Assembly: GCA_949296075.1 (NCBI GenBank)
Contig: CASFNG010000004.1
Location: 124,001 to 188,000, forward strand
DNA from: an uncultured Parabacteroides sp.
Lineage (GTDB): Bacteria > Bacteroidota > Bacteroidia > Bacteroidales > Tannerellaceae
Direction: 5' to 3'
DNA length: 64,000 nucleotides
How positions within the stretch are numbered: the first letter of the stretch is position 1; each line of letters opens with the position of its first letter. This document shows, piece after piece, positions 48,685-55,625 of this stretch. The position numbers and the translations under genes are program-made. Under the pieces are notes generated by a model. It was not told where the DNA came from, did no database searches, and worked only from the letters and a program-made list of their open reading frames with translations.

Positions 48685-49065
48685 ATGGCTATAAGAATAG
48701 TTGGTGTAGACTTGCCACAAAATAAAAGAGGAGAGATCGCGTTGACTTATATCTATGGTATCGGTCGTAGCGCGGCCAAATCCGTGTTAGATAAAGCTGG
48801 AGTTGATCGTGATATCAAGGTCAAGGATTGGACCGATGATCAAGCGGCTAAGGTTCGTGAAGTCATCAGCGCCGATTACAAGGTGGAGGGAGATCTTCGC
48901 TCTGAGGTTCAATTGAATATCAAGCGCTTGATGGATATTGGTTGCTACAGGGGGATTCGTCATCGTCTTGGCTTGCCTTTGAGAGGACAAAGCACCAAGA
49001 ACAATGCCCGTACTCGCAAGGGAAAGAAGAAAACTGTCGCAAATAAGAAAAAAGCTACTAAATAA
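48685..49065 (+). CDS. rpsM: 30S ribosomal protein S13
   Basis: 126 residues, [20 protein letters not shown], with the helix-two-turn-helix region and the basic tail [20 protein letters not shown]. First gene of the alpha block. Confidence 0.98.
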   Translation: MAIRIVGVDLPQNKRGEIALTYIYGIGRSAAKSVLDKAGVDRDIKVKDWTDDQAAKVREVISADYKVEGDLRSEVQLNIKRLMDIGCYRGIRHRLGLPLRGQSTKNNARTRKGKKKTVANKKKATK

Positions 49066-49076
49066 TAAGAGTTAAT

Positions 49077-49466
49077 ATGGCAAAGAAAACAGTCGCAACA
49101 AAGAAGAGAAATGTAAAGGTTGACGCTTATGGTCAAGCTCATATTCATTCTTCTTTTAACAACATTATTGTGTCCTTGGCAAATAGCGAGGGACAGGTAA
49201 TCAGCTGGTCTTCCGCTGGAAAGATGGGTTTCAGAAGCTCTAAGAAGAACACGCCTTATGCGGCCCAGATGGCAGCGCAAGATTGCGCTAAGGTAGCTTA
49301 CGATCTTGGTTTGAGAAAAGTGAAAGTGTATGTCAAAGGGCCGGGGAACGGTCGTGAGTCCGCTATAAGGACCATACATGGAGCGGGGATCGAGGTGACA
49401 GAGATCATTGATGTTACTCCGCTTCCTCATAATGGATGTCGTCCTCCGAAGAAAAGAAGAGTATAA
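49077..49466 (+). CDS. rpsK: 30S ribosomal protein S11
   Basis: 129 residues, with [20 protein letters not shown] and the C-terminal [18 protein letters not shown]. It forms the 30S platform near the E site. Confidence 0.98.
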   Translation: MAKKTVATKKRNVKVDAYGQAHIHSSFNNIIVSLANSEGQVISWSSAGKMGFRSSKKNTPYAAQMAAQDCAKVAYDLGLRKVKVYVKGPGNGRESAIRTIHGAGIEVTEIIDVTPLPHNGCRPPKKRRV

Positions 49467-49587
49467 TTAATTATCGTTTCTAACGTATTGAGACCGGTAT
49501 TGTGAATAGATTGCATATTGACCTTATCCTCTCTGTGATCGCGGCTGCACGATTCCTGTTTCAATCAGAACATTAAAAAACAGAAAA
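49467..49587 (+). promoter_or_regulatory. rpsK-rpsD spacer, candidate S4 leader
   Basis: 121 bp without an ORF in a cluster whose other gaps are mostly below 50 bp. Short complementary arms (ATCG/CGAT near 49538-49557) can form a hairpin. S4 is a known autoregulator of its own mRNA in several phyla, which makes a leader element plausible here. I cannot draw a confident structure by eye. Confidence 0.35.
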
Positions 49588-50193
49588 ATGGCAAGATATA
49601 CTGGACCAAGAACAAGAATTGCCCGTAAGTTTGGTGAGGCAATATTCGGTGCGGATAAAGTTCTTTCTAAGAAAAACTACCCTCCTGGACAACATGGGAA
49701 CTCCAGGAAAAGAAAGACCTCGGAATATGGTATTCAGCTTCGAGAGAAGCAAAAGGCGAAATATACTTATGGCGTGTTAGAGAAGCAATTCCGTAATATG
49801 TTCGAGAAGGCTTCCCGCTCTAAGGGTATTACCGGTGTGGTACTTCTCCAGTTGCTAGAGGCTCGCCTTGATAACATCGTTTATCGTTTGGGCATCGCGC
49901 CTACGAGAGCTGCGGCACGTCAGTTGGTTTCCCATCGTCATATTACGGTTGATGGGAAGGTGGTGAACATCCCTTCTTACTCTGTGAAGCCCGGTCAGAT
50001 TGTTGGTGTTCGTGAGAAATCTAAATCCTTGGAAGTTGTGGCTGACGCCTTGTCTGGTTTCAACCATAGCAAATATCCTTGGATTGAGTGGGACCAAGCT
50101 TCCATGAGTGGCAAATTGTTGCATTTGCCAGAGAGAGCTGACATCCCTGAAAACATTAAAGAACAGTTGATCGTAGAATTGTATTCTAAATAA
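49588..50193 (+). CDS. rpsD: 30S ribosomal protein S4
   Basis: 201 residues, [20 protein letters not shown], with the S4 RNA-binding domain [17 protein letters not shown] and [16 protein letters not shown]. No N-terminal zinc Cys cluster is present. It is preceded by a 121-bp spacer, a possible autoregulatory leader. Confidence 0.98.
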   Translation: MARYTGPRTRIARKFGEAIFGADKVLSKKNYPPGQHGNSRKRKTSEYGIQLREKQKAKYTYGVLEKQFRNMFEKASRSKGITGVVLLQLLEARLDNIVYRLGIAPTRAAARQLVSHRHITVDGKVVNIPSYSVKPGQIVGVREKSKSLEVVADALSGFNHSKYPWIEWDQASMSGKLLHLPERADIPENIKEQLIVELYSK

Positions 50194-50205
50194 TAATTGA
50201 TTTCC

Positions 50206-51198
50206 ATGGCTATATTAGCATTTCAAAAACCCGATAAAGTATTAATGTTAGAAGCGGACAATTTCTTCGGGAAATTTGAGTTTCGTCCGTTGGAACCCGG
50301 CTATGGCATTACGATAGGTAATGCCTTACGTCGCATTCTGCTGTCGTCACTGGAAGGTTTTGCTATTACATCCATCAAGATAGACGGGGTTGATCATGAG
50401 TTCGATACGATCCCCGGGGTTATCGAGGATGTGACAAACATCATCTTGAACCTGAAGCAAGTTCGTTTCAAGCATATTGTTGATGACATCGAGAATGAAA
50501 AAGTGAGCATTACTGTTTCGGGTTCGGAAGTGTTCAAGGCCGGTGACATTGGTAAGCAACTGACGGGGTTTGAGATCCTGAATCCGGATTTGGTCATTTG
50601 CCGCCTGGATCCTACCGCAAGTTTCCAGATCGAATTGACGATCAACAAGGGACGTGGTTATGTGCCTGCGGATGAGAATAGGGATCCGAACGCGGATATG
50701 CACGTGATCGCCATCGATTCGATCTATACCCCGATTCGTAACGTTAAGTATTCGATCGAGAATTTCCGTGTCGAGCAAAAGACGGATTATGAGAAGCTGG
50801 TTCTTGAGATCACTACGGACGGTTCAATCCATCCGAAAGAGGCGTTGAAAGAGGCAGCGAAGATCCTGATCCATCATTTCATGTTGTTCTCGGATGAGAA
50901 GATCGCGATCGAGACAGCGGATACAGAAGGCAATGAGGAATTCGACGAGGAAGTGCTTCATATGCGTCAGTTGCTTAAGAGTAAGCTGGCTGATATGGAT
51001 CTTTCCGTCCGTGCTTTGAATTGCTTAAAGGCCGCCGATGTTGAGACATTGGGTGAATTGGTTAAGTTCAACAAGAATGATTTGTTGAAGTTCCGTAACT
51101 TCGGTAAGAAGTCGCTTACGGAGCTTGATGAGTTGTTGGAGAACTTGAACCTTTCATTCGGTATGGATATCACGAAATATAAATTAGATAAAGAGTAA
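50206..51198 (+). CDS. rpoA: DNA-directed RNA polymerase subunit alpha
   Basis: A 330-residue subunit that scaffolds polymerase assembly and contacts activators and UP elements through its C-terminal domain. NTD signature: [20 protein letters not shown]. The CTD (about 255-320) has [18 protein letters not shown] and LRNFGKKSL-like [15 protein letters not shown]. The start is the ATG before [10 protein letters not shown]; the frame-open TTG at 50197 is not preferred. Confidence 0.97.
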   Translation: MAILAFQKPDKVLMLEADNFFGKFEFRPLEPGYGITIGNALRRILLSSLEGFAITSIKIDGVDHEFDTIPGVIEDVTNIILNLKQVRFKHIVDDIENEKVSITVSGSEVFKAGDIGKQLTGFEILNPDLVICRLDPTASFQIELTINKGRGYVPADENRDPNADMHVIAIDSIYTPIRNVKYSIENFRVEQKTDYEKLVLEITTDGSIHPKEALKEAAKILIHHFMLFSDEKIAIETADTEGNEEFDEEVLHMRQLLKSKLADMDLSVRALNCLKAADVETLGELVKFNKNDLLKFRNFGKKSLTELDELLENLNLSFGMDITKYKLDKE

Positions 51199-51205
51199 GT
51201 AAACG

Positions 51206-51703
51206 ATGAGACATAATAAAAAATTCAATCATTTAGGTCGTACGAATACTCACCGTAATGCGATGCTTTCGAATATGGCTTGCTCGCTGATCAAGCATAA
51301 GAGAATCTTTACTACGACAGCAAAGGCAAAGGCATTACGTCAGTATGTAGAACCGCTTATCACGAAGTCGAAGGAGGATACGACCCATTCCAGACGTGTG
51401 GTGTTCAGCTATTTGCAAGATAAGTATGCTGTTACAGAATTGTTTAAGGGAATCTCTCAGAAGATCGCTGATCGTCCGGGTGGCTATACCAGAATTATAA
51501 AGACGGGTCATCGTCTGGGCGATAATGCCGCTATGTGTTTTATTGAGTTGGTTGATTATAACGAGAATATGTTGAAGGACACGACAGCTAAAAAGGCTCC
51601 GAAGACAAGACGTTCTCGTAAGAAATCAACGGCTGCTGCCGAGACTCCTGCCGCTGAGGCGCCCGCGACAGAGGCTGCATCTGAGGAGAAAGCCGCTGAA
51701 TAA
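51206..51703 (+). CDS. rplQ: 50S ribosomal protein L17
   Basis: 165 residues. The conserved core ([20 protein letters not shown]) ends near residue 120; a tail rich in Lys, then Ala/Glu/Pro, follows, making the protein longer than the E. coli form (127). Last gene of the 33-gene cluster, followed at once by a strong terminator. Confidence 0.97.
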   Translation: MRHNKKFNHLGRTNTHRNAMLSNMACSLIKHKRIFTTTAKAKALRQYVEPLITKSKEDTTHSRRVVFSYLQDKYAVTELFKGISQKIADRPGGYTRIIKTGHRLGDNAAMCFIELVDYNENMLKDTTAKKAPKTRRSRKKSTAAAETPAAEAPATEAASEEKAAE

Positions 51704-51730
51704 GCCTATTTCCCATTATAGATATAAGAA

Positions 51731-51760
51731 AAGCGATCCGATTCTCGGGTCGCTTTTTTT
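51731..51760 (+). terminator. Terminator of the ribosomal cluster
   Basis: An 11-bp stem (51731-51741 with 51745-51755, one G-T pair), 3-nt loop, then a run of T. Confidence 0.93.
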
Positions 51761-52014
51761 ATGCCTGCTTGATTGTGAGATAGGAGTCTGGCATCGTAAA
51801 GAAGGGGGGCAGACCTACTAAACAATAGCCAGTCTGCCCCAATCTCAAATTGATAAAATCTATTGCCCTAAATAAGAGAGTGAATGTAATATCTCTTCTC
51901 GTCTATCCGGGGATCTTCGTTCTCCCGGAATGTTGAATGAGTGAGTATTTCTATTGTTCCCATTTCACTTTCTCACGTTTCACCCATCATGGGAAGAGAA
52001 GGATGGAGGGGGCC
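51761..52014. other. Gene-poor stretch after the ribosomal cluster
   Basis: Apart from the inverted repeat at 51806-51865, I see no convincing ORF, tRNA or promoter here. Confidence 0.4.
51806..51865. repeat. Perfect 9-bp inverted repeat with a competing pairing
   Basis: GGGGCAGAC (51806-51814) and GTCTGCCCC (51832-51840) flank a 17-nt loop. The loop contains CAATAG (51823-51828), complementary to CTATTG (51860-51865) outside the hairpin, so a pseudoknot or alternative fold is possible. No gene assignment; it may be part of an RNA on either strand. Confidence 0.45.
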
Positions 52015-52212
52015 TTAGTCAACATCACCTAAGTTATCAGCATAACGGTCAGTCCCCTCATCCATCTCCAGATTGAAACGATCTCGGCCATGATAGCCGT
52101 CCGGGAGAAGTCCCCATTCCTTTTCCCGGAAAAGATAGTAAATTGTAATACAAACAGGTATTACAAAGCTCGAACCTAAGCAATTCTGTTTTTGCCTTAA
52201 GATCATCATCAC
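52015..52212 (-). CDS. Possible small protein, unknown function
   Basis: A 65-residue frame. Its first half has one hydrophobic stretch (SSFVIPVCITIYYLF); the second half is hydrophilic and acidic (DGYHGRDRFNLEMDEG). Codon use in the second half looks coding-like, but there is no known family, and a 24-bp inverted repeat (52143-52166) lies within it. A possible promoter (TTG, spacer, TTCTTTTG) lies upstream on the minus strand. It may be a real small gene, a decayed remnant or chance. Confidence 0.33.
   Translation of the reverse strand: MMMILRQKQNCLGSSFVIPVCITIYYLFREKEWGLLPDGYHGRDRFNLEMDEGTDRYADNLGDVD
52143..52166. repeat. Inverted repeat TTGTAATAC-N6-GTATTACAA
   Basis: Perfect 9-bp arms around a 6-bp centre. 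The symmetry and spacing suit a dimeric regulator, or a hairpin in RNA. It falls inside the weak 65-codon ORF. Confidence 0.4.
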
Positions 52213-52488
52213 AAATCACCACTTCTCGCATAATCCACTTTCGCTATCATGAAGGCTTCTGTGTATATGCGTTCTCTCGCTTATCCAATACCTCTCATTG
52301 TTTGTCTTACGGAAGCAAAAGAACAAGAGTTTTCGTGGATCAACAAGAAAAATCGGTCAACATACGTTTTTTGTCGATGAAAGTCGTGTATTTCGGGTTC
52401 AGTATAGAGAGGGGTATCGCTTATATTTCAAGGCGTAAATGAAAGAGATGCCCATAGACGCTCACACCATATTGGCGGATATACAGAC
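52213..52488. other. Intergenic stretch between the small ORF and ric
   Basis: AT-rich sequence with a possible minus-strand promoter near 52310-52345. No credible protein gene is seen. Confidence 0.35.
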
Positions 52489-52545
52489 GATGTCCTGCCT
52501 CCGGAGACGCTTTAAGAATCCCATAGCGTACAGAGGCAGGACATC
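52489..52545 (-). terminator. Long hairpin downstream of ric
   Basis: GATGTCCTGCCTC (52489-52501) pairs perfectly with GAGGCAGGACATC (52533-52545); inside, ACGCT pairs with AGCGT. It lies 20 bp past the ric stop. No U-run follows on the minus strand, so it may be a processing or stability element rather than a simple terminator. Confidence 0.5.
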
Positions 52546-52564
52546 CTCGTCATGTGTGAAAAGA

Positions 52565-53299
52565 CTATCTTACCACTTCCCTCTCGATCTCGATGAAGCG
52601 GGGGAAGAGAATATTGTTCTCGATGTGTATATGTTCGAAAAGAGCGTTCATGAACTCAGCCAGTTCCTCTAGCATTAGGCGGTAGCTCGCGCAAGCGTCC
52701 TCCGGTACTTGGAAGTCATGGGTCAGCCTCTGGATATACAGATAGCGCTCTCCCTCATTCTTATGTTCCTGTGTCATGACGCGGATCGGGTTCGCTATGC
52801 TCCCGCAATGCATGGGACTGATCCTCCTTCCTTCCCGGGCGGCTTCAAACAACTCATAGAGATAAGGGAAAAGCACGTTTTCCTCCTTCTGCAAATGGTT
52901 CTCTAAGTCCTCCAAGGAGAAGTGCATCAGCTCATCTATCTCATACAGCTCCGGATGGTTCGCCCCGTGAGCCTCCCTCACCTTCCGTATCAGGCTGAGC
53001 AGTCCCGGCCCTTTTTCCCGGATACCCCGGTGATGAATCTTCAGCACGTAATCGATCAGCAGATCCAGCGGCCAGCTGGCGAAAGGAATACCACCCCCGT
53101 TTGTTTGTGCCCCCTTGCTCAGCTCGCCGATCACCGTATCCACATCTATTCCCGCTTGGGCGCAAGCCTCCGCGAGCGGCGTGTTGCCATGACAGCAAAA
53201 GTCGATCCCATACCGTCTGAATACCCTCGCTGTAGCGAACTCGTCGGCCACGATCTGTCCGACCGCTGTCTGTTTGATGTTCTTATTCTCCATATCCAT
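52565..53299 (-). CDS. ric: Iron-sulfur cluster repair di-iron protein (Ric/YtfE/ScdA)
   Basis: A 244-residue protein. The N-terminal ScdA (DUF542) domain has TARVFRRYGIDFCCHG with the paired cysteines. A C-terminal hemerythrin-like domain carries the di-iron ligands in IHHRGI, HLQKEENVLFP, QEHKNEGE and HIHIENNILFPRF. The family repairs Fe-S clusters after nitrosative or oxidative damage. It is divergent from a Crp/Fnr regulator with a 120-bp shared gap, suggesting NO- or redox-responsive control. Confidence 0.93.
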   Translation of the reverse strand: MDMENKNIKQTAVGQIVADEFATARVFRRYGIDFCCHGNTPLAEACAQAGIDVDTVIGELSKGAQTNGGGIPFASWPLDLLIDYVLKIHHRGIREKGPGLLSLIRKVREAHGANHPELYEIDELMHFSLEDLENHLQKEENVLFPYLYELFEAAREGRRISPMHCGSIANPIRVMTQEHKNEGERYLYIQRLTHDFQVPEDACASYRLMLEELAEFMNALFEHIHIENNILFPRFIEIEREVVR

Positions 53300-53337
53300 T
53301 TTCTTCCAATTAGAATCTATTTATCTTTACGCGAAGA

Positions 53338-53370
53338 AAGGGCAAATCACCCTTTGGGTGTGTAACCCAT
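53338..53370. promoter_or_regulatory. Two adjacent inverted repeats in the ric-regulator gap
   Basis: AAAGGG-N7-CCCTTT (53338-53356) is followed at once by TGGGT-N5-ACCCA (53356-53370). They lie midway between the divergent genes and are candidate operators for the adjacent Crp/Fnr protein. Neither is a classical FNR or CRP box. Confidence 0.45.
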
Positions 53371-53419
53371 GTGACCTGCCTCGGGAAAAAACGTTAAACC
53401 TAAATAATAGTAATACCCT

Positions 53420-54037
53420 ATGAGCCGATTTTATGATTTATATGATTTCCCGTTATTCGCGGATACCGACCGTGAGCGTATCGATCACTTCCTCCATAGA
53501 GCCTCAAGCCGGATTTCCTCATATAAGACAGGTGATTTAGTCGTCATGCAGGGCGATCCTTGCGTGTCGTTGATGCTATTGTGCGCCGGCAGCCTTTCCG
53601 CGAGGATGGAGAGTGACGATGGAAAAGAGCTTGTCCTGGAGACGCTGGTAGCTCCGGAGGTGCTCGCTCCCGCCTTCCTGTACGGGAGCGATAACCATTT
53701 CCCCGTGACGCTATGGGCGGAGGAAGACGCCCGGATCTGGTTTCTCTCAAGAGAAGACTTCCTGATATGGATGGGGGAGGAGGAAGCTGTCCTCCGTAAT
53801 TTCCTGCGCCAGATCTCCGACCGCACCGTATTTCTGGGGCGTAAGCTGAATGAGTTCGCCTTGCAGGACTTGGAGATGCGCGTCATGAACTACCTGCGCG
53901 AGCATGGTGAGATCCGGAACGTGCGTGAGGTGGCCGAAAGGATGGGGGTGGCTCGTCCTTCCCTCTCCCGGGCGCTCTCGCTCTTGGTGCGGGATGGACA
54001 CATTCGTAAGGAAGAGGGGGTGTATCGGATAGCCTGA
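53420..54037 (+). CDS. Crp/Fnr family transcriptional regulator
   Basis: 205 residues. The cyclic-nucleotide-binding-like beta-roll occupies about residues 20-115 (KTGDLVVMQGDPC at its start), followed by a dimerisation helix and a C-terminal winged HTH (NVREVAERMGVARPSLSRAL). There is no N-terminal cysteine cluster, so it is not a classical Fe-S FNR; it may sense NO through heme or another ligand. Its divergent partner ric makes nitrosative-stress control the best guess. Confidence 0.88.
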   Translation: MSRFYDLYDFPLFADTDRERIDHFLHRASSRISSYKTGDLVVMQGDPCVSLMLLCAGSLSARMESDDGKELVLETLVAPEVLAPAFLYGSDNHFPVTLWAEEDARIWFLSREDFLIWMGEEEAVLRNFLRQISDRTVFLGRKLNEFALQDLEMRVMNYLREHGEIRNVREVAERMGVARPSLSRALSLLVRDGHIRKEEGVYRIA

Positions 54038-54067
54038 GACTACCGGCTTGGCACCTTGGAAAAAACA

Positions 54068-54099
54068 AAAAGCCATCCCCGATCCGGGATGGCTTTTTG
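54068..54099. terminator. Bidirectional terminator between regulator gene and rplS
   Basis: AAAAAGCCATCCC (54068-54080) with GGGATGGCTTTTT (54087-54099), loop of 6. T-runs occur on both strands, serving the convergent genes. Confidence 0.92.
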
Positions 54100-54122
54100 T
54101 ATGGCAATAAACCGAAGGGAGA

Positions 54123-54470
54123 TCAGACTCTCTTTTCCTTGATTCTCGCTTTCTTACCCGTGAGCTTACGCAGGTAATACAATTTAGCGCGGCGTACCTT
54201 ACCTACCTTGTTAACCGTGATGCTCTCGATGAACGGAGACTCAAGCGGGAAAATACGCTCTACACCAACGTTCTCAGACATCTTGCGAACCGTGAAACGC
54301 TTCTTCTCACCGTGACCGGAGATGCGGATCACCACGCCGCGATACTGCTGGATACGCTCTTTGTTACCCTCCTTGATACGGTAAGCTACCGTGATCGTGT
54401 CGCCACTCTTGAACGCAGGGTGCTCTTTCTTCGTGGAGAAAGCCTCTTCTGCAATCTTAATTAAATCCAT
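54123..54470 (-). CDS. rplS: 50S ribosomal protein L19
   Basis: 115 residues, [20 protein letters not shown] at the start, with the SH3-like core [21 protein letters not shown] and the C-terminal [19 protein letters not shown]. It lies at the 30S-50S interface. It is monocistronic here, away from the usual rpsP-rimM-trmD-rplS operon. Confidence 0.97.
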   Translation of the reverse strand: MDLIKIAEEAFSTKKEHPAFKSGDTITVAYRIKEGNKERIQQYRGVVIRISGHGEKKRFTVRKMSENVGVERIFPLESPFIESITVNKVGKVRRAKLYYLRKLTGKKARIKEKRV

Positions 54471-54556
54471 TGTCTTATAGCTTTTTTAGTTGTAATTGAT
54501 AATGAAACGCAATGTAACGGGCTACTTTTCCCGACAGAGATTACGTAAAGCGGGTG

Positions 54557-54587
54557 CAAAGTAACAAAATAAATATTTGATCCGCAA
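54557..54587 (-). promoter_or_regulatory. Promoter of rplS
   Basis: TTG (54585-54587), 20 bp, TTACTTTG (54557-54564) on the minus strand; one mismatch in the -7 box. It leaves a leader of about 80 nt. Confidence 0.6.
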
Positions 54588-54606
54588 TAGTTAAGCCTCT
54601 TTTTCT

Positions 54607-55620
54607 TTATCGGGGGAAGAATTCCTCCCGGCGGAGCGGCAAGGTGTCTTGCCGGTAACTTGCCAAGATCCCCGTGCCTCCCTCCACGTTGCTGTAAACC
54701 CGCATCGGATCCGCGAGCCCGTACTCGATCAGTTTCCCCAATACGCTATCGTCATGCAAGAGCTGGAGGCTGTATAGATAACGGAAGAAGGGCTCCGAGA
54801 TCGTATGTAGCCGTACCTCCAGCTCGATATTGTCGGAAGGGCTGTAAGCCTGTTCCGCGTATTTGAGGTTCAAGGTATATTCCCCGCCGTTGAACGTCTC
54901 GTCGGTAAATAGCCCTACCCGGCTGCTTTCCGGCAGGAAGCCAAAGATATTGTCGATTACGCTTTGCTGCTGGAAGACCGGGTCGAACGTGAGGTCGAGC
55001 AGGATGGTTTCGAGACTTGTATGATAGAACGGGCCGTAATAGTCGTTATAATGGATGTTTTTCAGCTCGATGGCATAATAGTTCGTCTCCTCGGGCGGAT
55101 CCTGTATCGTGATCTGGAAACGGGCGGTATAGCTGGTATCCTCCGGCTCGATATTGACCCGCTGAGGAATGACGGTTGCCGACCGTATCTTCCCTTTCCG
55201 GGGAATGGCATCCTCGGCAGTCACTATCCCGTAGATAGGGCTGGTCGCCTGGATCCTGATCCGCTGCCCCTCCCGGGGAATGACGCGCGAGGTATAAAGG
55301 GTATCTTTCCTGTATATTCCGGAGTATTCGGTTTTCATGTCTACGACAAGGTTACGTTCCATGCGTTCCTGGAAGACGTCGTCGATATACAGCTCCACGG
55401 TAGCGTCGCTCACTCCCGGGTTCACGTTCTCCTCCGTATAGAACCAAGTATGCGAGAGATCCGCGATCACGATCGTGTCGGGATTGCAAAACGCGTTGAG
55501 CACCAACTTCGGATAGGTATGATATTCCTCTAAATCGATCTCCTTGTAACAGGAGTTTAGCCCAAGTCCTGCCAGGATCGCTAAGGCTATTCCTATATAA
55601 TGACGGATTCGTTTACGCAT
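54607..55620 (-). CDS. DUF4249 family lipoprotein
   Basis: 337 residues. The signal peptide ends at lipobox GLNSC (lipidated Cys24), then YKEIDLEEYHTYPKLVLNAF, the typical start of DUF4249 proteins. The remainder is beta-rich. The family is regularly found next to TonB-dependent receptors, and here it follows one by 5 bp in an operon. A role as a surface or periplasmic partner in uptake is inferred; the substrate is unknown. Confidence 0.85.
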   Translation of the reverse strand: MRKRIRHYIGIALAILAGLGLNSCYKEIDLEEYHTYPKLVLNAFCNPDTIVIADLSHTWFYTEENVNPGVSDATVELYIDDVFQERMERNLVVDMKTEYSGIYRKDTLYTSRVIPREGQRIRIQATSPIYGIVTAEDAIPRKGKIRSATVIPQRVNIEPEDTSYTARFQITIQDPPEETNYYAIELKNIHYNDYYGPFYHTSLETILLDLTFDPVFQQQSVIDNIFGFLPESSRVGLFTDETFNGGEYTLNLKYAEQAYSPSDNIELEVRLHTISEPFFRYLYSLQLLHDDSVLGKLIEYGLADPMRVYSNVEGGTGILASYRQDTLPLRREEFFPR

Positions 55621-55625
55621 GATCG

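Noticed and set aside
52439-52672. A 77-codon plus-strand ORF
   Set aside because: It overlaps the ric 3' end antisense and spans the long hairpin; its second half is the reverse of the ric hemerythrin region.
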